Positions 45,701 to 60,007 of a stretch of DNA of 64,000 bases are shown here, piece after piece. This DNA is from Hofstenia miamia. Lineage: Eukaryota; Xenacoelomorpha; Acoela; Hofsteniidae. The position numbers were made by a program, and so were the translations under genes. A model generated the notes under the pieces. That model was not told the origin of the DNA, made no database searches, and saw only the letters and a list, made by a program, of their open reading frames with translations. How positions within the stretch are numbered: the first letter of the stretch is position 1; each line of letters opens with the position of its first letter. Location: the NCBI GenBank assembly GCA_900660155.1, contig CABFPE010000245.1, forward strand, positions 274,967 to 338,966, written 5' to 3'.

Positions 45701-48700
45701 ACTCAGTAAACTATGCTACAATGGATATACGCTATAACCGGATTATAGTGTAATTAGGTAGCTCAACGAATTTAAAGTAATATTTAGCATAACTGTTGAC
45801 AATGACATTTTGAGATCTAATCACTAATTAAATGGAATTTGGTGTGGAGAATTTCGGCAAAATGTTGCGTGATGCCTTCTCGTGTAGAGTTTCTTGCCAC
45901 AATTGATTACAGGCAACCATTTTTTACTACTAAAGGCACAGGGGAGCCAGATTGACAAAGTCTGTTGCAATGAAATTCCCAATTTCACATTAATCCTCTG
46001 ATGAAAATTGGGCTCCATTAGACCCCACAGTAAATTCGCAAGTTTCTTGTCAATTAATTAATATAATGAATTTAGACAAACTCATAGGAGAATCATTATT
46101 TAAACCTACAGTTTTAAAAAATGTACTAAAAATATTAAAATCGAAAGAAGTTTTTGCAGTATCACTTGTAGTTGGCTTTTGTTAATTGCCATTTGAGGGT
46201 TAATGCATCTTCCCTAGTAATTCGGTTCACCCATAATTTTAAATAATACAAAATTATTCCCCTTCACTGCAAATACTATTCATCACATGTCATATACACC
46301 CATTCTCACTATAATTGTCATTCATTTCAATTGTTTGACATTTCAATTTAATTGTAAAATACTGAATTTTTGTAATGGTAATTCAAATGTAATAATATTT
46401 CATTACTGTCAGACATTGTACTTCGCAATTATCATTTTTCAAGTACCGTCAAACTCTTTTAGACTTCCCCCATATATCTACCATAAGTTGAAACAAAAGC
46501 TATAATGGCCTACCGAATTAATTCACATAAATCTGAAAAAATCAGTAAGCATCACAATTATAGTTGATTACACATACAGCATGCAAGCTGTCTATATGTA
46601 CATTCAATGGAAAGAATGGAGTTAAACTGATAAATGTATGCGATAAGACAAACTTAGGGTTAGATGATTAGGCTTAAAAACCCCTTCATCCTTTGATGCC
46701 ACAATGCATTGTAAAAATGATAGGACGGTTTCATGACCACTATGCATGTCGCTGACCTTCTTCATAAATTCATTGAAGAATTAATATTTGATCTTTGCGT
46801 GAACCTAAAAAGCTCAAGGCTACTTCTCCCAATACATGCCAATAAATTGAAACTTGATCCTTCTGTCCAAGTTACAACTCTTATAGCTGAGTCCTTTTTG
46901 CACTACGACCATATGTTAAAATTTGATTTGTTTATATATTGTCTTACTCAAGCATGCCATATGAATGTAACTCGTTCACTCAGTCACAGTTTCATTAAAC
47001 TTGCTCAAAATCGAGTTGAAATATCGTTGATTTTTCAATTGATTTCAATATCGAAGACAGTAAAATTTTTAAAAATATAATGAGTCACCAAACAATTAAA
47101 ATGAATTATAAAAAAACTAAAATGAAATTAATCGAAAAAAGACGGTCGTCTAATCCAATAATTAATAAAAATTAATCAAAATTGTCAAGGGATTTTGAAT
47201 TTTCACTGCAAAATGTTTGGTAATATTAAATTATTTCAATTTAAAAAATTAAATTATGCTTTACATTTCTATAATTGTGATAGTGGTCAGGATTAGATTT
47301 TCTAATCATATAATAAATTTCTAGGTAACGTGTCATTAAATTCAACGCTATATTTGGATATTTTAAAGTCATATTCCTGGATGCCCTGCTGATAATCCTC
47401 CTAAATTTTATTTGGAAACAATTCATGCATGCAGTGCTATGCCAATAAATTTTGTTTAACAAGAAACTAATAGAATTTGAAAAGGTAACCATATTTTCTG
47501 TATAATTCAACGTAAGATGCAACTGAATCAACAGTGATATTAAGCAGATACATCCACACGCCTTTCATATCGGCGAATATAGCAATTAGAGAAAACATAT
47601 TCATTTTTGTAAATGGTTGAAAATTTAACGTGCATGGCACATAAATTTGGTGGCACAGGAAAAGGGTAAAATGCCATACGTTTTCTTTCACAATTCACTT
47701 TCGTGATTGATTATTAAAAATTGATATTGATATAAAAATCTGCTGTTTCGAAAATCAATTTACAAAATGGTGCTCAGAAGCTTGATTTAGCATCTCGAAA
47801 AAACTTACTTCCTCAAAAGCAGTTGCAAAAAGCAAAAGATGCTTTATGAAGTTCTGAGCAAAGCTGGAACCTGGCGTACTCTGGTTACTGTGTATTTTCT
47901 TTGAGACATAATTACAATCTCTTAAATATTTTTGAATGTTGATAGCTAAAAAAGGTTTTCAGGGGCTTAGTGTGCTGAGAGTTTTCTGCAAATTTTCGCA
48001 GCAAGAGGCCAGCACCACTTCATGGCAAAAGAATTTCGTTATATCCAAAAGCACATAAATTCAGCATTGTCGGCTGTATAATTTATAAAAGTACATTACA
48101 CTATCTATACAAATATATGCTTATGAATCGAATGAAACAATTATGGACTAAGGGCAATAAAGAAAAATATGGATAATTTTGAAATATTATTGTCTCGGCA
48201 AGTATCTCCAAAACTTTTTGCAAACCGCTCATAATTAGGAGCTAATAGATAAACTTTAGTCGCAAGTACGTCAAATTTCGTATATTTTTTAGTATATATA
48301 CAACATTTAGCTTCTAAAAATAGTTATTTCCAACAGAATCAAGTGCTAATTTTCTCTCAGGGTATTAGGAAATTTGAAAACGGTGGGATATTGACACATT
48401 TACTGGCAAACGTGCTTGAAATGATGACTAATTTGTTCAATGAAAATTGAAATTTTTTAGAAATGTTTCAAATTCTTCTCATACCTGATGTTCAGATACT
48501 CAGGATGTATAAAGCACATTGGCACAACAATTAACCTCAAATCTTTCTTTTATATAGATAAACTACCCGAGCCCCATTGAGGCACGCCGTGCCCAAAATC
48601 AGAGGTCACTGCGCTAAAGGTGTCGTGTGTTTTCAAAATTTGAATATTTCTTATAGTTTGTGAGCTACACACAATAAAATATTAGGAAACTACTAGACAG

Positions 48701-49966
48701 CTTAAAATTAATGAAAGTCGTATTTAAGAACTTGAGACGCTTGCTCATGCTTCTCTATTCCAGTAGAGTTAGCCGTTTAGTGTACAAGAAATTTACATAC
48801 AAAACATATTTGAAGAATTTCCGACATTTTAAAATAAGCATGATCGAAATTAGCTTCCCAACTATTTGTCATCTGTTTTTGTAGCGTCTGAATACCACCA
48901 TTTCAAAGGCAACAATGTGCTACCGATAACACAAGAATTATGCTTAAACATTGAAATCACCCAGTCATTCAAAAATAAATTAGTTTATACAACTTCTTCC
49001 TAAATACTGCACAAATTGATTTATTGCTAAATTTGCAATCAGTTAACAGTTGAAGCGTACAATGCAAGAATAGTTAATTGACAAAGAGGCCAAAACTTAA
49101 ACGCGCATTGCAGCGTAAAAATAGACAAAAGTAAATACTGTTAGGTTATGGATATGCGGTAATTGTTTGATTTTTTATCCACATTGAAACTATTTGAATT
49201 GAACAATGCGCATAGATTGTAAAGTTCCAGATAGCGTTAAGGTCGAGTATGACCTTAGCAACATTATTAGTATCCGTAGAGAATCAATCAACCCAACACC
49301 CCCTAGAGAAATTTTGTTTTTACCAAATATGATGTTTTTCGTTAATTGATTAATGATAATTTTTTCTACTACATAAATGTGGCAAACCACTAGTCTAGCT
49401 GCATACAAAATAGTTAGCCCATAGATTGGCGACAAGATTGAGTCGAAATTTGACAACTTGTCATTGACATATACAGGCTCATATAAGCGAAAACGTGAGG
49501 TAGACACGTTTACTCATTGATTGAATTTAACAAAGAATTAGTTTGCGTTTAGCTTGTAGTGGCCAATTGCAAAAGTGCAGTTCGCATCATGGTAATTTTA
49601 TAAAAATCCATGAAAAGACATATACCAAGTATAATCCTTAGACCAATAAGCAATTCTAGACAAGTATGTCTAAGCGACATGTCAAGTGTGTAAAAATGAT
49701 AGTGGTAAAATTCTTCAGGAGAAAATTAAGTTCACTCATTCAATTATCGTTTAATGAAATGCGTTATAAACACCACTTAGTAAATTTACGAGATTCAAAT
49801 TTACAGCTTATGAATTATCAATGCGCTCAATGCGATATATGTGTTGACATATTAGCCAATGAGAAGAGCGCTGTTATTAGTGGCATCTGGCGTTCATACG
49901 GGGCGTTATTCAGTTTAACAAAGTGCGTTTCTGGCGTACGCAAACAACATTTTTACACATTGGCTA
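45701..49966. other. Region upstream of the LIX1-family gene
   Basis: No gene was recognised. Frames at 46733-47080 (plus, 115 codons), 47241-47531, 47467-47691 and 49190-49507 (minus) lack domains, splice context and coding-like composition. No clear core promoter is visible before 49967. Confidence 0.4.
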
Positions 49967-52900
49967 ATGAATCAACACGAAGAAATCCGAAATCATGTGA
50001 GAGCAATGAGAGGAGGTTTTCACAAAGAAATCTACAAGGATGGCGAAAATGACCCAATTGAAATGCTAGAGGAGTATTGGGCAAAGCATTTAGCGAATTC
50101 TGGCATTTCCCATAAACGCAAACGTCTTATTAAGTACGATTCAGGTGAAATCCCCGGACAGCCAGTGCAGTATGTCTACTTTGCAACTCTGCCTGGCGGA
50201 GGTTGTTTTGCTACATTCGAGGTAAATTTCTTTTATTAAAATACTCCAATTATTGCGTTGCACCAAAGTACGTACTTTCGCGTGTGTGCTATGCCAGGAC
50301 TTCTTTTTTAAGTAAAAATTTTCACATTTCTTCATCAAACAATGTCTGAAGGCACATTTACGGAGTGGTACATTCGAGGTAAATTTCTTTTATTAAAATA
50401 CTCCAATTATTGCGTTGCACCAAAGTACGTACTTTCGCGTGTGTGCTATGCCAGGACTTCTTTTTTAAGTAAAAATTTTCACATTTCTTCATCAAACAAT
50501 GTCTGAAGGCACATTTACGGAGTGGTAGCTGCCATACCAAAAATCCGGCCTGTCAAGTACTTGCAAGGCCAATATAAAATATTTTCGAAATGTGATACAA
50601 ATTCTAACTACATACTTTGCACGTATATCATCATAACTTTCAGTATGGTGAAAATTTTAAATAATAAACTAAATACAAGCCAATTTATTAATTTCTCAAA
50701 AGTTCTAGTTATTAGATTAAATCAGCTTTCCTCGAAATTTGAAATTGCAGCAAAAACGGTTTTAAAAATTATGAATAATTGTAACTGATATCTAGATAAG
50801 CTGAAATAATGAATAAATCGCATGTAAAAATGTAACTATCGTTCGTCAATGTGACGCGTCATAAAACTTTAATTTCCTTTGCTGCGTCATCCTGTGAAAT
50901 TTGTAGCACAACCTTCGTGAATAGAAGTAATTGTGCAATAAATAACTGTTAACTGAGGCTCTATAACACGATTATTTGTTGGAATGATATCAAGAATGTT
51001 TGAATTTGCATGTTTAGTTTTATGGCTCATAAATTTAATTTTAATGTTAGACTAACATTCTGACGTTCAAGTGAATTTTAATTTTGCTGTCTAGGCGGTG
51101 AGTAGTACAACGATTGCTTACATTTCTTCCACACCAATAGAAATAATACAATAAACTCTTAAAAACACACACAAAAGACGCATACGTTGCAATCATTGAT
51201 ATCAAAGCAAAGAGGCATCACGCAACAGTTAATCCCGTTTATTTGAAGAAATAACAAAGTGCTGGACAAAAATTAAATTCTACCCTATATACTCCATACA
51301 TTGTTTTTTTAAATGGAGAAAAGCTGTACTGCAATGTTATTCTACTGTAACAGTTATTTATGCTACTTATCAAAAATATAGTACCCATCTTCCAGTTGAA
51401 TACTTCAAGCTTCAAGGCAGTGCAAAGCCAACTGTCAAGCTTAATTGAAATTTAACTTCACGTTTTTGTCCATTATAATTTTGTAACTAACTGTACGTAT
51501 TGAAATTCCAAAAAATTATATATAAATATCCAGGGTTGGCTGGATCTAGATATGGGTCGATCCAATCCATGTATTGGATATGGATCAGAAACCCTATTTT
51601 ACGAATATCCGTGGATCATTGTGGATCAAAAATAAGACTGACACAGGAAGTTATTCATTCTATGGGACATTTTTAATTAAAATAACTTAAAATTAACAAT
51701 GAAAGTAAACTGACAATTTCTTTAAACAATTCTGACAATTTTATACGTATATGCCAATCAAATTACACCATGAGATCTAATTACATGCTTGGTATAATAA
51801 TCTAAATATTAAGTGCATAGGGAGGCTTGTGTAATTTTCTCTCTACTTTCAAGTGGTCAATACAAATTAGGAAATTTTGCGTGTGTGTTTCACTTATTGC
51901 AGTGGCGCTTTTGAAATTTTGCTTAGAGGGATTATGAAATTTGGCATATTATCAGCAGTTTCGCTTAGAGAGCTCATTATTATCGTCATCATCAGGCTTG
52001 CCGTTGTGTGAGTTTTTTCAAACAACAATCAACACAACACAACAGAAAATGCGGGTGTGTCACCCAGTATACACAAAACAACAGAGGAATATATTACACA
52101 ATACTGTTGTGTGTAATAATATTAAACGGCATGTACATGATTTGTATTCTTTAACTAAAACCGCAATTTAAAAAACTTAGGAATCACTAAATGCTTCGCC
52201 TTTGTTTTTTGCCCTAAATATAACTTTTTTTATTGCATTTAAATGCGTTCTATTTTTAAGCTGCTCAAATTCAAAGATTCAAAATTCGTATATCTACTAA
52301 AACTACTTTTCTTGCCAAATATCCAGAATAGATGCTAAGTATCAATATCAAGTAAATTTCAATGGAAACAATTAGCAAAGATTCGTATAAATTTCATCAT
52401 CATCCTCATCAACCCACAAAAATTTCCATTCTTATTATAAGTGCTAATAACACTGTGCAAGACTGCAATAACACAAATGAGTCGCACACGATTTTAAAAC
52501 TCAGCCCAAGTGAGTTCAATATCAAGTCTGCATTTTATATAAAATCCAAGTCTATCTGACAATATAACTACACACATTTCATCCAGTTTCACTTTACTAA
52601 AGTCAGATAACCCCAACCTCCAAACTCAGCGCTTCAGTAAAAATCCAAGATCATCTCAACCTTTGAGTACGCAGTACCTTCTAAATCTCTGCTAAGACTA
52701 TTAGTAAAAAGATATTGATCCTTAACGTCTTAGTGTGACCATATGGTTTCATTAGCTTTGATTTGTCTTTATGTCAAAAACTTTAAATTTAAAAAAATTT
52801 TAGATCACATTTAGAATAAAAGTACTTTGCACCTGTTATTTTTCAAGCATACTATAGATCACATTCGTGTCAATACCTAAATAATTGAATTTTACGTAAT

Positions 52901-53060
52901 AAAATAACGTGTCAACTAGGTTGTTAGTAAGTTTGAAAATAAAACCATAATTTAGGTATTAAATAAATGCGAAATTATGAAATTTGTAACGGTTGATTTT
53001 TATGCCACACACAACAGGTTGTGATGTGTTGTGTACACAAAACACAACGGCAAGCATGGT

Positions 53061-53122
<62 letters not shown>

Positions 53123-56100
53123 CTACCATCACCATCATAATTAACGCTTTCGTTGTAGATGACTTACTTCATGCATAGCTTTCTCTCTAAATGGCTACGC
53201 TTCATGCAAGCATGCATCAAGAGATACAGTAGTTAATTCGTCTTCTCGAAATTATATGTCTTCAATCAACTCTATCACGAGTATTTCTCTCAGGAATCCC
53301 AAGATACCAGATTCAAACCAATTTTAAAAATTTTATTAAATTTTACGATTATTTGAGACAAAAGACTTGCATTTTATACTATGTAAAAAACTTATAATTA
53401 ACTTTCTGGACTAGCTTAAATAAGACAAAGCAATAAATTCAAGATTTAAAGAACAAAAAAACAATTTATTAAAAAATTACGATATATGCCGTCTGCATTG
53501 GTTGTTTGCTCAAGAGAAAGGCTTGAAACACAATGTTTAATTTAAACATCAATTCTATGAAAAAAACTAAACATCAGAAAATAACCCAGCTGTGCGAAAA
53601 TCCCATCAATGAATTTTAAAATGTGTGAACAATTACCAAGATCTCATAAGAGCAAATGTACAACAAGTGGTCTGATTTTTTAATTTACACAAATGAGACA
53701 ATGTCTAACTAGTTTTAAGGCGAGTTCGGTTTCATACTGACTGGGCAAATGCAAACTATCGTATATGAATAGCGCGATCTACTTGCATTAAATGTTTTTT
53801 ATAAATTTGCATGGGAAAAAACTTTAGAAGGCTGGTCTAAAGTATCTGAATCTTCTATATATTGAGTTAGAACTTCCTCCATTTAACCATATGACTAAAA
53901 AGTACAAATCCGGAATTACAAATATATTCTTACAAGCCATTGCGTAGCCGGTTAAACAAGTTGCATTTAGCACTTTACCTTAAATATGTTTGTTAAAAAT
54001 CATCCAATGAATTTGGCTGCCATCGATTTTTCTATTTTACAACACCTTAAGATGTATTTTCCGCGCAAGCTGACGTTTGTAGTGGATATTCCTTTTATCT
54101 AATATAAATGTATATCTATGACTCAGTAATGACAATAAATATTCGTCATTTGTTATGAATTTTAAAATAGATTATTGTAAATCAGCTGACAGCTTACCAT
54201 GAAAATACTTTAAAAGTCGATTCCATTTGTCTGTGCAAGACGCGTGGATGCAGTTTTTGCCCATTGTCCAGATATTTAATCTTCCTAATTTAATCTATAT
54301 CTAATGAAAATTATAGAGAATCCTCTATATCTCATTGAACAACTCTGTGAAAAGCTTTTGAAATAGGAAAATAATATCCTTCATATATTAATTGTTACGC
54401 ATTATAAGCCTTGTTTATAATAATATAAATGATCATATAACATATAGCAATTCAGCTAATACATAGGACATAAAAATTGAAGTTTGGCGGGGAGTGTACA
54501 ACAGTTTTGAATTACTGTTAAAATCTAAATATGAAAAATTGACTTATCAATGCTTTAGGAGCTCAGAACACATTTATGATTCTGAACGGTTGCAAAAACT
54601 AGCTCCACAAATTCGTGGAAGACCAACATGCTGTAGTGTGATAAGGCCCGGGTCCAGCTAATCAAGCCGATTCATATCCGTATTTTCCAAAATGTCTAAT
54701 TGTCTAATAAATAAATATTTAGCAATAGAAAAATTACAATTTATTTGATTGCAAAATAGGTGGTGGTTTTAGTGAAAAGGGGTTTTAATTAGACACCCAC
54801 ATTAAACTGGTCGCATGTGAGTCATATACACCAAAACTGCCAGTACGCCACCTCGATAACGACAAACCGAACATTTCTTAGTAGTACGAAATATTCTGTC
54901 GCGGCTTTGAAGAATCTATTAAACGAGCTATAATCTAAACACATATAACAGAAAAAATGAGAACCTTCAATATCAAAAGATTCGATTTTAGTCAAATAAT
55001 GACCACTACTCAATCAAATTTCTTTTGACAATTTGCATGAGTGAAAAGACTACTCTCTGCACATCAGCGGATGAATGAAAACAGTGAAACGAAGTTAACT
55101 GTGAAACTGGTTATTAGTGTCAGTTAGAAAAATTGTAAACCAGTCATGGTATAAATATTTACTTAAATTAACAAGAGTTCTCGTAAGTGATAATGGTAGG
55201 GCGTGCGGGATTTTGACATGAATTGGCTGTCAATTAGTAAAGCAGAGCAAGCGTAAAATATTTAGAATAAAACAGGTGAAGCACATGGTAACCGTTATAC
55301 ACCATATTTACAAGCATGTTCAAAGAATTAGAAGATAACAATGCTAACATTAACTAATTAAAAACTCTCACGTTTTGGCATGCACTTAAGCTGAAATTTT
55401 CACATTGAAAATAAGACTATTTTACTCAAAGTATGAATCACAAATTCACAAGCCATCTGTGAGCATTAAAAGGAGGTCATGAAATTTCTTATCATACTTT
55501 CCTTATTTATGTAATGTGGTTATTTAAGTATAATACGTCAGTTTCCACACAAAGAAATTAGAAATATGAAAAATATTAAGAAGATCTTAATCCATCATTG
55601 ACTGCAAAATTAGCTAAAACTTAAATGGGTGGCACAAAAACAAAATACGAGTTTGGCTCCATCTTCCGAGGCCTCACATTGGTTTAACAACTAGCAATCT
55701 AGAATGTCTTTTAAATAAATACCTGCAATCACATTCTAAACTGTTAGGTAATTCCTTTACTAAGAGGATATACTATATTCTTTAGCCTACAAAATGGTGA
55801 CTAAGATTGGAAGCCTTATGGTGCAACATCCGTAATACAGCTAGTAATTTTGGCGATTGAGTGTTACGCTTAAAATACCAAAATGTTTGTTTAGGACTGC
55901 TACACAAAAATGACTGCAAAGAAGGACGCCGCAGAGATGGCGTTGATGAACTCAGTATTAAACAATCAGTCCTGCTACCAACTCAATGACGCCTTCATTG
56001 AAGCAAGAATATCGGAGGCGACAACACAACAGAATGCCAGGTAATCACTTGTAACAACAAATTCAGAGATAGTTGATATAACATGTTATGTATTTCATAA

Positions 56101-59100
56101 TTAACTATTTGTACTGGAGGTGGAGGTGACTTCTAACTTATTGGTAGTTTTCTAAATATCTTCTCATTTTATGAATGTAATCTACACAAGAAAATTCTAT
56201 TTGAGAAGTTGAGAAGGAATTCTAATGAATTTCGTCATTTCCGACTGTTAAAACCAATATTTAATTTATTTCAAAATTTTCTAGAATAGATAATTATAGC
56301 ATCAAATTTCTGAGCATTGGAAACTGATAATGATGATATGAAGAATCGTTGTGCAAGGTTTTGTTTTAACATCACAATCCAATCCAGAGTTAGATACAGG
56401 TAGGAAATCCTCCCCAAGCCCGATGAACCAAAAAAGCAAAGGTCGAATAGGGTAAATTCAATTATGCATAATTGATTTCAGTTTTGCTCATGCTTTATAT
56501 ATTGACCAGTAGGCTCAAATCAATAATTGTGAGAACTTTAACAGAAAATGAAATGAAAATTTTATAACCAGAACTAGTATTTCAAATTGATCGCATTATG
56601 AAAATAATGTAGAAAAAATATGACAGATTGAACGCATACTTTCAATACAGTCTATAATGTCTAAATGACTTCAAATATACGTCACTTTTCATCAAGTGTA
56701 TTCATTTAAATGCTTCCTAAAAGCTTTTTTAATACAGTTTTAATACAGGTTATTACACAACTCCTAAATATTTAATCACATCATATATTATCAAAAAATA
56801 ATGCTAGGCTTGACAAAGAAATGCATGACTTAAAAACCAATTTGAAATGCCGTTCAAATATGTAACCTTCTTGAACGTATTCGACCTTCAATGCTAGGAA
56901 TCTAAAAAATGAACTTAGTGTATAAAAATATTTGAGTAGATGATTATTATTATTACTGGAAACGAGGTTTTAATTATCACAGTAGGACACTACACTGCTT
57001 GTATGACCTTGTAAAATATCTAAATTACATTTATTCAATGGAAATAATATGGAACGCCTTCTGAAGTTCACAATTTACAATTCTTTTTTTACAATATAAT
57101 GTACATATCAATGCATAATCAGAAGGTTACATTGAAATGAATTCTCTGATATTGAAGAAGTTAGTTAATTTGTTCATTAGTGTAATATTTATTGGCTATG
57201 TTGTAATACATATACACATTTATGGAATATACTTACTAATGAATAGGCCTAATATACTCCAGACAAATGGTTTTAAGTAGTTAAATTGTCGAACAACGAA
57301 AATAATCAAGCTAATTTCAGAGTTCGTATGCCTGGCACGAGCAAGTACACCTTTGTTCAAGCCCGATAAGGGCCCTACCCTAGATAATTATTTTTATTGT
57401 TTATATTTACAGTTGAATTAAATAAAAAAATAAAACTTCTATCGAACTTTGTTTACAATTACCCTTAAAATAAAGATAAAACGGAAACAAGTTAACAGAT
57501 ACAACCGCAATAATGAAAGAGGGGATCGAAAAGAAAATAAACTCGCCATTAACAAGGACGTGCAAAGGCGCATGAGATCTAGCTATAAGCAAGATATGAA
57601 GTTGATCATTTACTTTATCAAAAATATTTAATAAACAACGTTTATTAGGCAGATAGCCAGATGATGGAAGAATCCGTCACTATCAAGCGCATGCTGATTC
57701 ACGGGTGTGCGTTGATAGTTAAATTATACATTGCTGTCAACCGATAATCTACAGAAACAAGGTTGATTCGTAAACCATGCTCAGACAGTCAATTTCCAAT
57801 TGCATTCCAATTAATTGAAATTTCACAAGTTAAAGCTAAAATTCATTGTATTTATAAATATATTTATTTATGAGAAAAATATTGATTTGGAGTAAAAACG
57901 GGAAATATTAAATATCAAACTATAGTGCATAATTAAGTATGTATATTCAAACTGTAAATTATTAATTTCCAAACAGTTTCAGACATGAGTAAATGAATTT
58001 TTTAAATTTCACGAATCCACTAGAATATTTATGCCCAACATATCAATTATGGTCAATGCCAAAGCTCATTGTGACTTACACATATAGACAATACAAGAAA
58101 ATGACAACATAAGACGATTTGCATGTAGACTATAAATTCAATGCAATGGACCATAAAAATTTTTAGTTCAAGATTTGCAGTCAGCCTGAATCTTTGTTTT
58201 CATAATTTTCTCATCTGTTGCTTTTGCTCATATTGCTTCACTTGAAAGAAAAATATTAATCCTATACCTTGGTTCAAAAAATGGCCGAGGCAATATTTCT
58301 GAAAAATGCGTATAGCTCGAAAGCGGCACATTTTGGCGAAATGTGGCAAAATTAAAAAAGTTAGCACGTTGAACAGATACTTAGCTGGTGAAAATGCTAC
58401 ACATTATTCTTCAACACAAAATTTTGAAATGCAAGCGAAACGCGATTTACTTGAATTTCTCTATGTCAACGACTCCACCAACCGTGAATATCTGTCGAAA
58501 CGGGTGAAAATGCCACCTCGTAGTTTCCGACGTAACATGAAAATCTTGGAAGAAAGGGGAACCTTGGAAAGAAAGAAAGGAAGCGGCCGACCTCTCCAAA
58601 TTTCTGGCAATGAGAAAAAAACGCTTATGTCAAATTGCGCTTAAATGTCCGTCGGCATCCACTCAAAATGTCTGTGATCGTTATAACGAGTTAGCTGGGA
58701 CATCCGTCAGTAAATCCACAGTTTTCCGAGCTCTGAAATCTCAACATGTAATTTTGCCAGCGGTAAGAAAAAATTTGATGGGTTCTATCCCGACGCGTTT
58801 GGGCCAGTGTCTTGAAAACGAAGGAAAATTTGTGGAGAAATGGACTGGGACTGAATAGGCAAGACAAAGGCGCAACAGAATCATATTTTCTTATATTATT
58901 TTGTTTGCTCAATGCTTAGAAAAATCTATTATTTCAGCGGCCACTTTTTTTGAACCAAGGTATAGAAGCATCAATTCGATTATCAACATATACATTTGAC
59001 TTAGGTTTGCTATACAACATGTCCGATTAATTATATATTAATGAAATCTAATGTATCACAGCAAAATTCGGTTTGAAGTAGGTCCTTGGTATTTTTTGTT

Positions 59101-59968
59101 GAACATACGAAACGTTTTCCTATTTAAAATTGAAAACTTCAAAGTTGTTGAAACAAATGCTTTTTACCACTGACTTGCCCCCCCCCCCTAAAATAGTTTC
59201 ATAAAATACTTACTTCCAATAAATGAGTTTACCTACGTCACTAAAAGATTAAAAGAATAACAAAACAGTTTTTCAAAAGATGGTAAATGAGAAGAATATG
59301 AATCCTTAGAATTTCAATCTGCATATTATGGTAACTAGCAGGACCCCTCGAATCGATTGTTTCAAAAATGAATTGAAGAATGTTTGGAACATGAAAAGAT
59401 AAAAACATGTAGACTCTACATCATGCGAAAAGAGTCATAATAAGATTCATTCTCAAAAGTTGGCTTTGACCTGTCTATTGGAATTTCAACTTTTGTAAAG
59501 ATTAGCTTTAGCTTAGTTCATCATTGTATACAGCTTAAATGATTTGATAGGAGACAAACAACGCCTAGACATTTTCAAAATGTCCCTATGTTTAAAAATA
59601 CCCAATTATTAATTGATGTTTCAAAAATTGAAGGAAACTGGTTAAAATACACGACTTGCAATACTGTGTAGAATTGGTATCGGTAAAAACCTGTTTTGGC
59701 TACAACAGTATTCACAAGGTGCTGTTGACAGTGCAATTGTACATGAAAGTTAAATGCAAATATTAACACCACACAGTTAACAGTAATTTAAACAATTTTT
59801 TAACACTATTTCGCAACTTTCCTCTCAAAGTGATAAGTAGGTTTCAAGCTGGACATTGATTTACAATGTGATACTTTCAACAATGAATTCTCAGAATTCA
59901 AATAAGTAGAACTCGAAGTATTTCCAAAGCTTATTGATTATTAACTAAAAATATTATACAAATCTAGA

Positions 59969-60007
<39 letters not shown>

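Noticed and set aside
46733-47080. 115-codon plus-strand frame
   Set aside because: No domain, no neighbouring exons, composition like its surroundings.
49666-50052. 128-codon frame overlapping LIX1 exon 1
   Set aside because: Shadow: the LIX1 frame in the same DNA matches the family and splices correctly.
51533-51630. GGATC-rich segment starting CAGGGTTGG, hAT-like end
   Set aside because: No inverted partner or target duplication found in the window.
53064-53120. (ATC)n as a possible CRISPR-like or minisatellite array
   Set aside because: Perfect trinucleotide repeat without spacers.
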